From assembly GCA_017858735.1 (NCBI GenBank), contig JAFMBH010000018.1, positions 1 to 50,702 on the forward strand: a stretch of 50,702 nucleotides of DNA, in the 5' to 3' direction. The notes under the pieces are model-generated. The model saw nothing but the letters and a program-made list of their open reading frames with translations. It did not search any database and had not been told where the DNA came from. Shown piece after piece: positions 24,648 to 32,233 of this stretch. The number at the start of each line of letters is the position of its first letter. Position 1 is the stretch's first letter. Made by a program: the position numbers and the translations under genes. This stretch comes from Bacteroidota bacterium. GTDB taxonomy: Bacteria > Bacteroidota > Bacteroidia > Chitinophagales > Saprospiraceae.

Positions 24648-25583
24648 CTATTTATTTAAAAGTCTAAAACAAACATGGGGTTTACTTCTTTCAAAATCCT
24701 CTGGAATACTTTTATCTGTTAGCTCTTCTATAGACTCAAACCCCTCTATATCCTCGAAATTGAATTTAAATTTCTTATAATTATTAGAAAAATAAAGAAT
24801 ACCACCGGGTGATAAAATAGATCTAATCTGGTTAATTAACGCAACGTGGTCTCTTTGAACATCCCAGGTTAACAACATTTTTTTGCTATTACTAAAGGTA
24901 GGAGGATCTAAAATAATTAAATCATAAGAAGATGGAGAAACGGTTGGAATCCAATCTAAAATATCTTCTCTAATATAATCATATTTTTTAGACGATTTAA
25001 AACCATTAAGATGCATGTTTTTTTCTGCCCATTGGAGATAAGTATTTGACATATCGACGGTAGTAACTTTCACTGCGTCACCAGCTGCAGCATACACACT
25101 AAAAGAACCAGTGTAGGCAAATAAATTTAGTACCCTTTTGTTTAATGCATCTTTTTTAACCCACTGCCTTGTTATCCTCTGGTCTAGGAATAAACCTGTA
25201 TCGAGATAATCAAAGGGATTAATCAAAAAAAGCAGACCAAATTCCTGGACAGTTAACAGAGCCCCGGAATAATCAAGTTTTTTGTATTGATTATTACCTT
25301 TTTGGGTTGATCTTAGTTTTATGGAAATATTTTCCAGATCGATAGTTAGCACCTCAGAAATAACATTTTTAATATCAAGGAGCCAATTTTTATTAGATTC
25401 CTTTCCATCTTCAATGACATCAATGGCCGCGATGACATGTTCTTCAAATTTATCTATAACGAAAGGATAATCGGGTAAGTCCTTATCATAAACTCTATAG
25501 CAAAAAATAGCTTTAGATTTTGCCCATTTTGATTTATGTTTAAATCGTTTTTTTAGTCTATTTTCAAAATCAATCAATGACAT
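24648..25583 (-). CDS. Class I SAM-dependent rRNA methyltransferase, RlmK-like
   Basis: A 311-residue methyltransferase resembling the C-terminal RlmK half of E. coli RlmL, which makes m7G2069 in 23S rRNA. The N-terminal FENRLKKRFKHKSKWAKSK followed by CYRVYDKDLPDYPFVID is typical. Then come DYLDTGLFLDQRITRQWV, the SAM motif VLNLFAYTGSFSVYAAAGDA and the catalytic-site motif LIILDPPTFSNSKKM. The THUMP and RlmL halves are absent, so this is a stand-alone version. RlmI is the other possibility, but no PUA domain precedes the core. It lies between hbd (11 bp gap) and dnaG (2 bp gap). Confidence 0.85.
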   Translation of the reverse strand: MSLIDFENRLKKRFKHKSKWAKSKAIFCYRVYDKDLPDYPFVIDKFEEHVIAAIDVIEDGKESNKNWLLDIKNVISEVLTIDLENISIKLRSTQKGNNQYKKLDYSGALLTVQEFGLLFLINPFDYLDTGLFLDQRITRQWVKKDALNKRVLNLFAYTGSFSVYAAAGDAVKVTTVDMSNTYLQWAEKNMHLNGFKSSKKYDYIREDILDWIPTVSPSSYDLIILDPPTFSNSKKMLLTWDVQRDHVALINQIRSILSPGGILYFSNNYKKFKFNFEDIEGFESIEELTDKSIPEDFERSKPHVCFRLLNK

Positions 25584-25594
25584 AAAATAATATT

Positions 25595-26485
25595 CTAGTT
25601 AGCAAACAAGGCAGAAATACCTGAAATTTTCTTTAAATCATTGTATTTGTAAAAGCCTTCACCTGATTTCACGCCTAATTTCCCTGCTTTCACCATATTT
25701 ACCAATAAAACAGCAGGAGCATATTTAGAATTTCCAAATCCGTCTTTCAACACATTTAAAATAGATAAACAAACATCCAGACCAATATAATCAGCCAATT
25801 GCAATGGTCCCATTGGGTGAGCCATACCTAATTTAATGATTTGATCTATTTCATTTACGCCCGCCACTTTTTCCTGAAGAGACAGGATGGCCTCGTTAAT
25901 CATAGGCATAAGAATTCTGTTAGAAATAAATCCAGGAAAATCAGAGACCACTAAAGGTGTTTTATTCAATAAGATTGAAATCTCCATCACTTTATCGGTT
26001 ACCTCCTTTTCTGTTAATAATCCTGGAATAATCTCAACTAAAGGCATAACAGGTACAGGATTCATAAAATGCATACCAATAACTTTCCCAGGTTTACCGG
26101 TAAAAGAGGCTAAAGCAGTAATAGAAATTGACGAAGTATTGGAGGCTAAAATGCAATCATTAGGAGTTAACTTATCAAGCTGATTAAATAATTTTTCTTT
26201 CAATAAAATATTTTCAGAAATAGCTTCCACCACTAAAAGCGCATCATTTACACCCATCTCCAGATCTGAAGTAAAATGAATATTATTAATAATATCTGGT
26301 TTTTGAGCAGACGATAATTTATCCTTATCAATTAACCTATCGAGATTTTTATGAATATTAAGTTCCGCCTGTAACAGAGAAGAGGTTGAAATATCTATTA
26401 AATGAACTTTAAAACCGGCTGTGGCAAAAACCTGAGCGATACCATTTCCCATGGTACCACTTCCTATAACTGCTATATTATGCAT
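25595..26485 (-). CDS. hbd: 3-hydroxyacyl-CoA (3-hydroxybutyryl-CoA) dehydrogenase
   Basis: A 296-residue NAD-dependent dehydrogenase that interconverts 3-hydroxyacyl-CoA and 3-oxoacyl-CoA in beta-oxidation or butyrate metabolism. The Rossmann motif is GSGTMGNGIAQVFATAGF near the start, followed by SNTSSISITALA, the catalytic-region HFMNPVPVMPLVEIIPG and, in the C-terminal domain, NRILMPMINEAI and LGMAHPMGPLQLADYIGLDV. I choose the ATG ending at 26485 because it begins MHNIAVIGSGTMG; a TTG 15 bp upstream is possible but less likely. It appears to be the first gene of a unit with rlmK and dnaG. Confidence 0.93.
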   Translation of the reverse strand: MHNIAVIGSGTMGNGIAQVFATAGFKVHLIDISTSSLLQAELNIHKNLDRLIDKDKLSSAQKPDIINNIHFTSDLEMGVNDALLVVEAISENILLKEKLFNQLDKLTPNDCILASNTSSISITALASFTGKPGKVIGMHFMNPVPVMPLVEIIPGLLTEKEVTDKVMEISILLNKTPLVVSDFPGFISNRILMPMINEAILSLQEKVAGVNEIDQIIKLGMAHPMGPLQLADYIGLDVCLSILNVLKDGFGNSKYAPAVLLVNMVKAGKLGVKSGEGFYKYNDLKKISGISALFAN

Positions 26486-26556
26486 ATTAATTGATTTCAA
26501 GAATGTAAATTTACCCTAGAAAAATGAAAGGTGATTCTTTTTTTAAAATTAAATAA

Positions 26557-27510
26557 ATGAAAAACATGCGGTTTAGAATAATTTGTCTTTGGATATTCTG
26601 TCATTTAACTATTACTATGAGTGCTCAAACAGATCCTTATGAAGGATTAATGGAAGCAATATGGTTAGACTCAATGACTATTACCGCAAAAAAAATGGGA
26701 TTTGATGTTAACAATTTTATAGAAATGGTGAGAGAAGATACCAGTTTTTATCAAGCATTTAAAAATTTAAGAATTGTTTCCCATGATGCAAGTCATCATC
26801 AGGAATTTTTCAACGAAAAAGGAAAATCAATTGATTTCTATACCGCTAAAACTCAATTAATACCTTCAGGAAAATGTAAAGAAATTAAAATCATATCAAA
26901 AGAGAAGTCAACATCGTATAATAAAAAAAATGGGGAGCGAAGGTACTTGACAGCTAAATTATATGAAAGAGTCTTTTTACCCTCTGGAAAAATATGTTCA
27001 AATACGAATACATCAGCAACGAATAAAAAGAGCGAAGGAATTATAGACTATTACTATGGAGAATTGAAGAGATTTATTTTTCAACCGGGAGACAAAGCCA
27101 ATATTCCATTAATAGGAAATAAGACAGCATTATTTAGTGAAAAAATGAGAAAATATTACCAATATGGGATAACATCCAAAAATTATTCTGATGGAACGCC
27201 ATGCTACGTATTCACTATTAAAGTAAAAGATGAATATTCCGAAAGGAAAACGGGAAAAACGGTGGTGAAATTTATGGAAACTTATTTTTCCAGGAAGGAT
27301 TTTCAAGTAATGGGAAGAGAGTACGAGGTAGAATATCCCGGACCATTCTTCTCATTTAATATTCGGGTTAATGTAGATTTAGACTATCTGGGAAACAAAC
27401 AATATCTGCCACAAAAGGTAAGTTATTCGGGAAAATGGAACATTCCGGGAAGGAAGCAAGAAATAGGAAAATTCAAAATGGAGGTAACATCAACAAAAAT
27501 CAATAAGTAA
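26557..27510 (+). CDS. Secreted protein of unknown function
   Basis: A 317-residue protein with a Sec signal peptide (RFRIICLWIFCHLTITMSAQ, cleavage after SAQ). The mature region is rich in lysine and aromatic residues with beta-strand-like alternation, for example EDTSFYQAFKNLRIVSHDASH and FKMEVTSTKINK at the end. Recurrent tyrosine and phenylalanine blocks (YYYGELKRFIFQPGDKANIPL, METYFSRKDFQVMGREYEVEY) suggest a beta-rich periplasmic or outer-membrane-associated fold. I do not recognise a domain and there is no T9SS sorting tail. It stands alone between hbd and the tRNA genes and shares a bidirectional terminator with them. Confidence 0.75.
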   Translation: MKNMRFRIICLWIFCHLTITMSAQTDPYEGLMEAIWLDSMTITAKKMGFDVNNFIEMVREDTSFYQAFKNLRIVSHDASHHQEFFNEKGKSIDFYTAKTQLIPSGKCKEIKIISKEKSTSYNKKNGERRYLTAKLYERVFLPSGKICSNTNTSATNKKSEGIIDYYYGELKRFIFQPGDKANIPLIGNKTALFSEKMRKYYQYGITSKNYSDGTPCYVFTIKVKDEYSERKTGKTVVKFMETYFSRKDFQVMGREYEVEYPGPFFSFNIRVNVDLDYLGNKQYLPQKVSYSGKWNIPGRKQEIGKFKMEVTSTKINK

Positions 27511-27556
27511 CTAAATTTTCGAAAAAAAATAGCATACATAATTCCTATATGAAGGT

Positions 27557-27594
27557 AAAAAAAAAGTACCTACAGATAAACTGTAAGTACTTTT
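27557..27594. terminator. Bidirectional terminator between the secreted protein gene and the tRNA genes
   Basis: AAAAGTAC pairs with GTACTTTT, and after one mismatch TACAG pairs with CTGTA around a five-base loop. A nine-base A-run (27557-27565) lies on the left and four T on the right. This fits termination in both directions: the leftward tRNA transcript ends here with a long U-run, and the rightward gene ending at 27510 may end here too. Confidence 0.7.
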
Positions 27595-27598
27595 AGTG

Positions 27599-27672
27599 TC
27601 GGGGCACCAGGATTTGAACCTGGGACCCCCTGCTCCCAAAGCAGGTGCGCTACCGGGCTGCGCTACGCCCCG
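27599..27672 (-). tRNA. tRNA-Pro (anticodon TGG)
   Basis: Read on the minus strand, the 74-nt sequence folds as a full cloverleaf. The acceptor stem is CGGGGCG/TGCCCCG, the D arm GCGC...GCGC and the anticodon arm CCTGC-TTTGGGA-GCAGG with anticodon TGG. The T arm is CCAGG-TTCAAAT-CCTGG and the discriminator is A73. The CCA end is not encoded. It is 9 bp downstream of tRNA-Ser and probably on the same transcript. Confidence 0.96.
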
Positions 27673-27681
27673 AAAAAACAG

Positions 27682-27768
27682 CGGTGGAGGAGGGATTCGA
27701 ACCCTCGGTACCGTTGCCAGTACGTCAGTTTAGCAAACTGGTGGTTTAAACCGCTCACCCACTCTACC
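27682..27768 (-). tRNA. tRNA-Ser (anticodon GCT)
   Basis: Read on the minus strand, 87 nt with a long variable arm typical of serine tRNAs. The anticodon loop TTGCTAA is flanked by CCAGT and ACTGA, the T arm is GAGGG-TTCGAAT-CCCTC, and the discriminator is G73, the serine identity base. The acceptor stem GGTAGAG/CTCCACC has one A4-C69 mismatch. An alternative 5' end slightly upstream would give a different mismatch and an overlong D loop, so I prefer this one. CCA is not encoded. Confidence 0.92.
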
Positions 27769-27810
27769 AACTCCACTAAGTCAAAACTAAATTTCTTTTT
27801 CTTAGCGATG

Positions 27811-27842
27811 CAAAAGTACAACAAGTTTCTATATTAGTCAAA
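27811..27842 (-). promoter_or_regulatory. Promoter of the tRNA-Ser/tRNA-Pro unit
   Basis: On the minus strand TTTG (27839-27842) and TACTTTTG (27811-27818) are separated by 20 bp, a complete Bacteroidota -33/-7 promoter. Transcription would start near 27804, about 36 nt before tRNA-Ser. It lies just downstream of the dnaA stop codon. Confidence 0.75.
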
Positions 27843-27870
27843 CTTTTTTGCCTTTAAAATCAAAATAAAT

Positions 27871-29286
27871 TTAGGTTTCTCTTAGAGAATTTTTGATTTT
27901 TTTCTCCAATTCAAGCACAGTCTCTTTGAAAAAGGTATCTGTTTCCATTAAATCTTGAACCGTTTTAATAGAATAGATTACGGTACTATGATCTCTACCA
28001 CCAAAACCCTCACCAATATTCTTCAACGATTTATCGGTCATTGTCTTGGCAAGATACATTGAGAGCTGTCTTGCAATAACGATAGAACGTTTTCTCGTTT
28101 TTCCAAAGAGCGTTTCCACTGGAATTTTAAGATGATCAGCGACTAATTTCTGAATATTTTCGACGGTAATTTCTTTATTTATTTCAGTAACGAAATTTTT
28201 AATCACCTCTCTGGCTAAATCTACATCTATTTCCCTTCTATTTAAAGAAGCCTGAGCCATCAATAAATTAAGTACACCCTCGAGTTCCCTTATATTATTT
28301 TTAATATTATAGCAGATAAACTCAATGACATTTTGGGGAATACCTACCCCTTCTTTTATCATTTTATGCTCAAGAATAGCCATTCTGGTTTCCAGATCAG
28401 GCGCTTGCAAATCAGCAGATAGACCCCATTTAAAGCGCGAAATTAATCTTTCCTCCATACCATCTAAATCTTTTGGAGGTCTATCAGATGTTAATACAAT
28501 TTGTTTACCCCCTTGATGAAGCTGATTAAAAATATGGAAGAAAATTTCCTGCGTTTTATTTTTATTAGCCAAAAACTGAATATCATCCACAATCAATAAA
28601 TCAATATGCTGATAAAAATTCACGAAATCATTTACTCCACCATTTCTAATAGACTGAATGAGTTGATTAGTAAAACTGTCAGAAGTAACATAAAGAACGA
28701 CTTTAGCTGGAAATTTAAGTTGAACCTCATTTCCTATGGCATGAGCAAGATGGGTTTTACCTAAACCTACATCACCATAAAGGACTAAAGGATTAAATGA
28801 AGTTAGTCCTGGCTTTTTTGCGATAGCCAAGCCTGCGGAGCGAGCCAACCTATTACAGTCTCCCTCAATATAATTTCCAAAAGTAAAATTTGAGTTAAGT
28901 TTAGCATCTACGCTCCATTTTTTAATTCCTGGAATAACAAATGGATTTTTAATCTCATTGGAATTTGTAAAATCAGGCGTTTCTTTAGTGTCTGCAGAAT
29001 TGTTCGGAGGAGATTGATTATTTGCCGAGCTATCATTAACTAAAATCTGGTATTCAAGTCTAACCTTTTCACCAACTTCCTGCCTTATGGTTGACTTTAA
29101 CAAACCTATATAGTGTTCTTCCAGCCATTCATAGAAAAACTTATTAGGAACAAGCAAGGTAAACACCTTATCATCTAAACGAACGGGACGAATAGGTTCA
29201 AACCAAGTTTTGAAGCTTTGGTTATTCACATTCAAGCGAATATTCTTTAAACACTTTTCCCAAACCTCAGTATGATTTTTTTGCAT
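27871..29286 (-). CDS. dnaA: Chromosomal replication initiator protein DnaA
   Basis: A 471-residue AAA+ ATPase that opens the replication origin. Domain I begins MQKNHTEVWEKCLKNIRLNVNNQSFKTWFEPIRPV. A poorly conserved linker (about 80-120) follows, then domain III with Walker A GDVGLGKTHLAHAIG, Walker B LLIVDDIQFLANK and sensor-region SRFKWGLSADLQAPD. Domain IV carries the DnaA-box-binding signature GGRDHSTVIYSIKTV. No dnaN or recF is adjacent; ruvB is the upstream neighbour on the same strand. The start codon sits only 5 nt downstream of a -7 promoter element, suggesting a leaderless message. Confidence 0.97.
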   Translation of the reverse strand: MQKNHTEVWEKCLKNIRLNVNNQSFKTWFEPIRPVRLDDKVFTLLVPNKFFYEWLEEHYIGLLKSTIRQEVGEKVRLEYQILVNDSSANNQSPPNNSADTKETPDFTNSNEIKNPFVIPGIKKWSVDAKLNSNFTFGNYIEGDCNRLARSAGLAIAKKPGLTSFNPLVLYGDVGLGKTHLAHAIGNEVQLKFPAKVVLYVTSDSFTNQLIQSIRNGGVNDFVNFYQHIDLLIVDDIQFLANKNKTQEIFFHIFNQLHQGGKQIVLTSDRPPKDLDGMEERLISRFKWGLSADLQAPDLETRMAILEHKMIKEGVGIPQNVIEFICYNIKNNIRELEGVLNLLMAQASLNRREIDVDLAREVIKNFVTEINKEITVENIQKLVADHLKIPVETLFGKTRKRSIVIARQLSMYLAKTMTDKSLKNIGEGFGGRDHSTVIYSIKTVQDLMETDTFFKETVLELEKKIKNSLRET

Positions 29287-29291
29287 TGCCC

Positions 29292-29322
29292 CAAAGTTCC
29301 AAAAAATTTAAAAAAGTCCAAA
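29292..29322 (-). promoter_or_regulatory. dnaA promoter, probably giving a leaderless transcript
   Basis: On the minus strand TTTG (29319-29322), then 19 bp, then GAACTTTG (29292-29299), which matches TAnnTTTG at seven of eight positions. Only 5 nt separate the -7 element from the dnaA ATG, so transcription would begin at or next to the start codon. Confidence 0.55.
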
Positions 29323-29420
29323 GGATAATAAAAAGAGGCTTTCATTATTACATGTCAATCTGAATTTTATTCCAATAGGGTTGTAAAAATGCTAAAAAAA
29401 TTTGAATGCCTTACTATATT

Positions 29421-29482
29421 GGTAAAATTATTACCTATATTTTTAAAAGTATATCATTAAATATTGATTAACAATATGTTAA
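29421..29482. repeat. Two short inverted repeats in the ruvB-dnaA gap
   Basis: The 214-bp AT-rich gap between ruvB and dnaA holds two short inverted repeats: GGTAA-AATTA-TTACC (29421-29435) and TTAACA-ATA-TGTTAA (29468-29482). They lie about 135-200 bp upstream of the dnaA start. They could be operators or part of the 3' end of ruvB. No clear DnaA boxes (TTATNCACA) are visible here, so I do not call an origin. Confidence 0.35.
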
Positions 29483-29500
29483 ATAAATTTAAGCGAATAA

Positions 29501-30535
29501 TTACTGAACATCAAATAGACCAGGATTAGTCACTTGAAAGGGAATTGAAAGGTGATTATATGCTCTTTGGGTAGCTTCTCTTCCACGTGGAGTGCGTTGA
29601 ATGAAGCCCTCCATGATTAGGAAAGGCTCATGTACTTCTTCCAGCGTACCAGGTTCCTCCCCTACAGCTGTTGCCAGCGTAGTAAGACCAACGGGTCCAC
29701 CTTTAAATTTATTAATAATGGTCGTCAATATTCTGTTATCCATTTCATCGAGACCACATTTATCAACTTTTAGGGCCTGGAGGCCATAATTTGCGATATC
29801 CAGATCAATGGTACCATTCCCTTTAACTGAGGCAAAATCTCTTATTCTTCTTAACAGAGCATTGGCAATTCTTGGCGTACCTCTGCTTCGCCTGGCAATT
29901 TCAGCAGCCCCATCAGCGGTCATGGGCAGTTCTAACAATTCAGCAGACCTGAATAAAATCTTTATTAACGTTTCCACGTCATAATAATCCAAATGAAAAT
30001 TAATACCAAATCGTGCTCTCATTGGGGCGGTTAGTAATCCCATCCTGGTAGTAGCACCTACTAAAGTGAAAGGATTTAAAGAAAGCTGAATACTTCTTGC
30101 ACTGGGACCGGAATCGATCATAATATCGATTCTGAAATCTTCCATTGCCGAGTACAAATATTCTTCAACCACCGTATTAAGTCTGTGAATTTCATCAATA
30201 AAAAGAACATCATTGGGTTCTAAGTTAGTGAGGATACCCGCCAGATCACCAGGTCTTTCCAAAACAGGTCCTGAGGTCATTTTAAGACCACATTTCAACT
30301 CATTTGAGATAATATGAGACAAAGTTGTTTTTCCTAAGCCGGGCGGACCATGTAACAACACGTGATCTAAAGCTTCGCCTCTTATTTTCGCAGCTTCGAT
30401 GAAAACCATCAAATTATCAACGATATCCGGTTGACCGTTAAAATCATTTAAAGCTTTGGGCCTCAGTGCCTTTTCCAAGGTTTTATCCTCTTTAGACAAA
30501 GCAGATTGGTCTGGATTCAGCATAGGGTTATTCAT
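29501..30535 (-). CDS. ruvB: Holliday junction branch migration helicase RuvB
   Basis: A 344-residue AAA+ motor that drives branch migration with RuvA. It shows the typical N-terminal [27 protein letters not shown], Walker [16 protein letters not shown], Walker [12 protein letters not shown] and the RuvB motif [18 protein letters not shown]. Sensor and arginine-finger regions include [18 protein letters not shown] and [20 protein letters not shown]. The C-terminal winged helix includes [28 protein letters not shown] and [13 protein letters not shown]. ruvA and ruvC are not in the window. It is read in the same direction as dnaA, 214 bp upstream of it. Confidence 0.97.
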   Translation of the reverse strand: MNNPMLNPDQSALSKEDKTLEKALRPKALNDFNGQPDIVDNLMVFIEAAKIRGEALDHVLLHGPPGLGKTTLSHIISNELKCGLKMTSGPVLERPGDLAGILTNLEPNDVLFIDEIHRLNTVVEEYLYSAMEDFRIDIMIDSGPSARSIQLSLNPFTLVGATTRMGLLTAPMRARFGINFHLDYYDVETLIKILFRSAELLELPMTADGAAEIARRSRGTPRIANALLRRIRDFASVKGNGTIDLDIANYGLQALKVDKCGLDEMDNRILTTIINKFKGGPVGLTTLATAVGEEPGTLEEVHEPFLIMEGFIQRTPRGREATQRAYNHLSIPFQVTNPGLFDVQ

Positions 30536-30590
30536 AGATTATTTCTTTACTTAACGGTGCTAAATTACCTCATTTTTCCATAATTTGTAT

Positions 30591-30598
30591 TACTTTTG
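30591..30598 (+). promoter_or_regulatory. -7 element of the isocitrate dehydrogenase promoter
   Basis: TACTTTTG matches TAnnTTTG and ends 21 bp before the icd ATG at 30620. It coincides with the apparent upstream TTG start of the longer frame, supporting the ATG at 30620. The -33 region has no clear TTTG at the normal spacing. Confidence 0.55.
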
Positions 30599-30619
30599 CG
30601 GCAAACAAAACATAGTATT

Positions 30620-31885
30620 ATGTCAGGATCCAAAATAAGTATGATTAACGGTAAATTGACCGTTCCGAACGACCCTATCATTCCTTTTATCGAAGGAGAC
30701 GGCACGGGTGAAGATATTTGGGCATCTTCAGTACGCGTAATTGATGCAGCGGTTCAAAAAGCCTATAACGGCGAAAAAAAGATTCATTGGTTAGAAGTTT
30801 TAGCTGGTGAAAAAGCTTTTAATTTAACTGGAAATTGGTTGCCGGAAGAGACCATTACAGATATTGATAATTACATGGTGGCCATAAAAGGGCCATTGAC
30901 TACGCCTGTTGGTGGAGGTATCCGTTCTTTAAATGTTGCGTTAAGACAACAATTAGACTTATATGCGTGTGTAAGACCTGTTCAATATTTCACTGGCGTT
31001 CCTTCCCCTGTAAAAGAGCCGCATTTAGTTGATATGGTTATTTTCAGAGAGAATACAGAAGACATTTACGCTGGTATCGAATATTTACATGGTACGCCGG
31101 AACTTGAAAAATTAAAAAAGTTCCTTATTGAAGAAATGGGCGTTAATAAAATCAGATTCCCGGATACCGTTTCTTTGGGTATCAAACCTGTCTCTGTTGA
31201 AGGAACGGAAAGATTAGTTCGCGCGGCGATTGAATTTGCTATTGACAATAAAAAACCAACCGTTACTTTAGTACACAAAGGTAACATCATGAAATTTACT
31301 GAAGGTAAATTCAAGGATTGGGGTTATGAATTAGCTGAAAGAGAATTTGGTGATAAAGTTTTCACCTGGGTTCAATATGATAAAATTTTGGCAAAGGAAG
31401 GCAAAGCTGCTGCAGACAAAGCACAAAGTGATGCAGAGGCGAAGGGATTAGTCATTGTAAAGGATGTTATTGCCGATGCATTTTTACAACAAATTTTACT
31501 TCGTCCTTCTGAGTACTCGGTAATAGCTACCTTAAATCTAAATGGAGATTATATTTCTGATGCTTTGGCTGCTGAAGTAGGTGGTATTGGTATTGCACCA
31601 GGTGCGAATATTAACTATATCAATGGAAAAGCTATTTTTGAAGCTACCCATGGAACGGCACCTAAGTATGCTGGCTTAGATAAAGTTAACCCAAGTTCAG
31701 TCATTCTTTCAGGGGAAATGATGTTGCGTTATATGGGCTGGAAAGAAGCTGCAGATTTAATTCTCTCTTCTATGGAAAAAACCATTGCAAAAAAGCAGGT
31801 TACTTATGACTTCCACCGTTTAATGGAAGGAGCAACGCTTTTAAAATGTTCAGAATTTGGAGATGCTCTTATTTCAAATATGTAA
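30620..31885 (+). CDS. icd: NADP-dependent isocitrate dehydrogenase
   Basis: A 421-residue enzyme of the TCA cycle converting isocitrate to 2-oxoglutarate. It has [18 protein letters not shown] near the N-terminus, the substrate-binding [23 protein letters not shown] with the regulatory-type serine, [73 protein letters not shown] and the cofactor region [21 protein letters not shown]. Length and these motifs place it with the E. coli-type NADP enzymes. The ATG at 30620 ([18 protein letters not shown]) is chosen because it follows the promoter element. It ends with its own terminator at 31931-31965. Confidence 0.96.
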   Translation: MSGSKISMINGKLTVPNDPIIPFIEGDGTGEDIWASSVRVIDAAVQKAYNGEKKIHWLEVLAGEKAFNLTGNWLPEETITDIDNYMVAIKGPLTTPVGGGIRSLNVALRQQLDLYACVRPVQYFTGVPSPVKEPHLVDMVIFRENTEDIYAGIEYLHGTPELEKLKKFLIEEMGVNKIRFPDTVSLGIKPVSVEGTERLVRAAIEFAIDNKKPTVTLVHKGNIMKFTEGKFKDWGYELAEREFGDKVFTWVQYDKILAKEGKAAADKAQSDAEAKGLVIVKDVIADAFLQQILLRPSEYSVIATLNLNGDYISDALAAEVGGIGIAPGANINYINGKAIFEATHGTAPKYAGLDKVNPSSVILSGEMMLRYMGWKEAADLILSSMEKTIAKKQVTYDFHRLMEGATLLKCSEFGDALISNM

Positions 31886-31930
31886 ATAAAAACGGAAGCT
31901 GTCTGAAAAGGTAGCTGGATTGAAAAAAAG

Positions 31931-31965
31931 AATCCCCTATACAATGTTGTTGGGGATTTTTTTTT
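31931..31965 (+). terminator. Rho-independent terminator of icd
   Basis: AATCCCC (31931-31937) pairs with GGGGATT (31952-31958) around a 14-base loop, followed by a continuous T-run to 31965. It lies 45 bp after the icd stop codon. Confidence 0.8.
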
Positions 31966-31990
31966 AATCCTCTGAAAAACACCCTTTATT

Positions 31991-32031
31991 GTAGCACGTA
32001 GCGTGTGGAATGACACGAAGGTGTTGTTGAA
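31991..32031. repeat. Inverted-repeat remnant 1 (MITE-like)
   Basis: A GC-richer patch holding CGTGT (32002-32006), a six-base loop and ACACG (32013-32017), with further CACGTA/ACGTGC-like sequence on its left side. On the minus strand it reads through CACCTTCGTGTCATTCC, a phrase I associate with interspersed repeats in this phylum from memory only. Copy number in the genome is the deciding test. Confidence 0.4.
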
Positions 32032-32132
32032 CAAAGATGGTGTAATATGCTTCTATGTGATTAGGCAATTTCCAAGTAAACTGGTTTGAACCAGATAAAA
32101 GCGGGTAATTTTATATTAAAACCTGTCGGGGG

Positions 32133-32158
32133 GAAGACACGAGGCATCGCGTCTCTAC
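32133..32158. repeat. Inverted-repeat remnant 2 (GAGACGCGA type)
   Basis: AAGACACGA (32134-32142) and TCGCGTCTC (32147-32155) are imperfect inverted arms (7 of 9 pairs) around GGCA, preceded by a GGGGGG run. Sequences of the form GTAGAGACGCGATGC...GCGTCTC are, to my recollection, common dispersed repeats in Bacteroidota and other phyla. This looks like a single partial copy. Confidence 0.45.
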
Positions 32159-32179
32159 GAGGTATAATGTAGCATAAAT

Positions 32180-32217
32180 AAAAAAGGAGGCTGATAACAA
32201 AATCAGCCTCCTTTTTT
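32180..32217. terminator. Bidirectional terminator downstream of the T9SS-exported protein gene
   Basis: GGAGGCTGAT (32186-32195) pairs perfectly with ATCAGCCTCC (32202-32211) around a six-base loop, with an A-run on the left and six T on the right. It can end the leftward gene that stops at 32234 and any rightward read-through from icd. Confidence 0.9.
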
Positions 32218-32233
32218 ATTTATGCAGAATAAG

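Larger units (their letters stand above)
31886..32233. other. Gene-free stretch with two terminators and repeat remnants
   Basis: No coding frame is supported in these 348 bp between icd and the T9SS-exported protein gene. The segment holds the icd terminator, a bidirectional terminator, a short inverted repeat CTGGTT-TG-AACCAG (32081-32094), and two GC-richer patches (about 31991-32031 and 32125-32162). The patches contain inverted repeats and look unlike the surrounding AT-rich sequence. They resemble interspersed repeat or MITE remnants; see the separate entries. Confidence 0.6.

Noticed and set aside
29287-29500. Replication origin next to dnaA
   Set aside because: The gap is AT-rich, but I find no cluster of DnaA boxes, and skew cannot be judged from this window.
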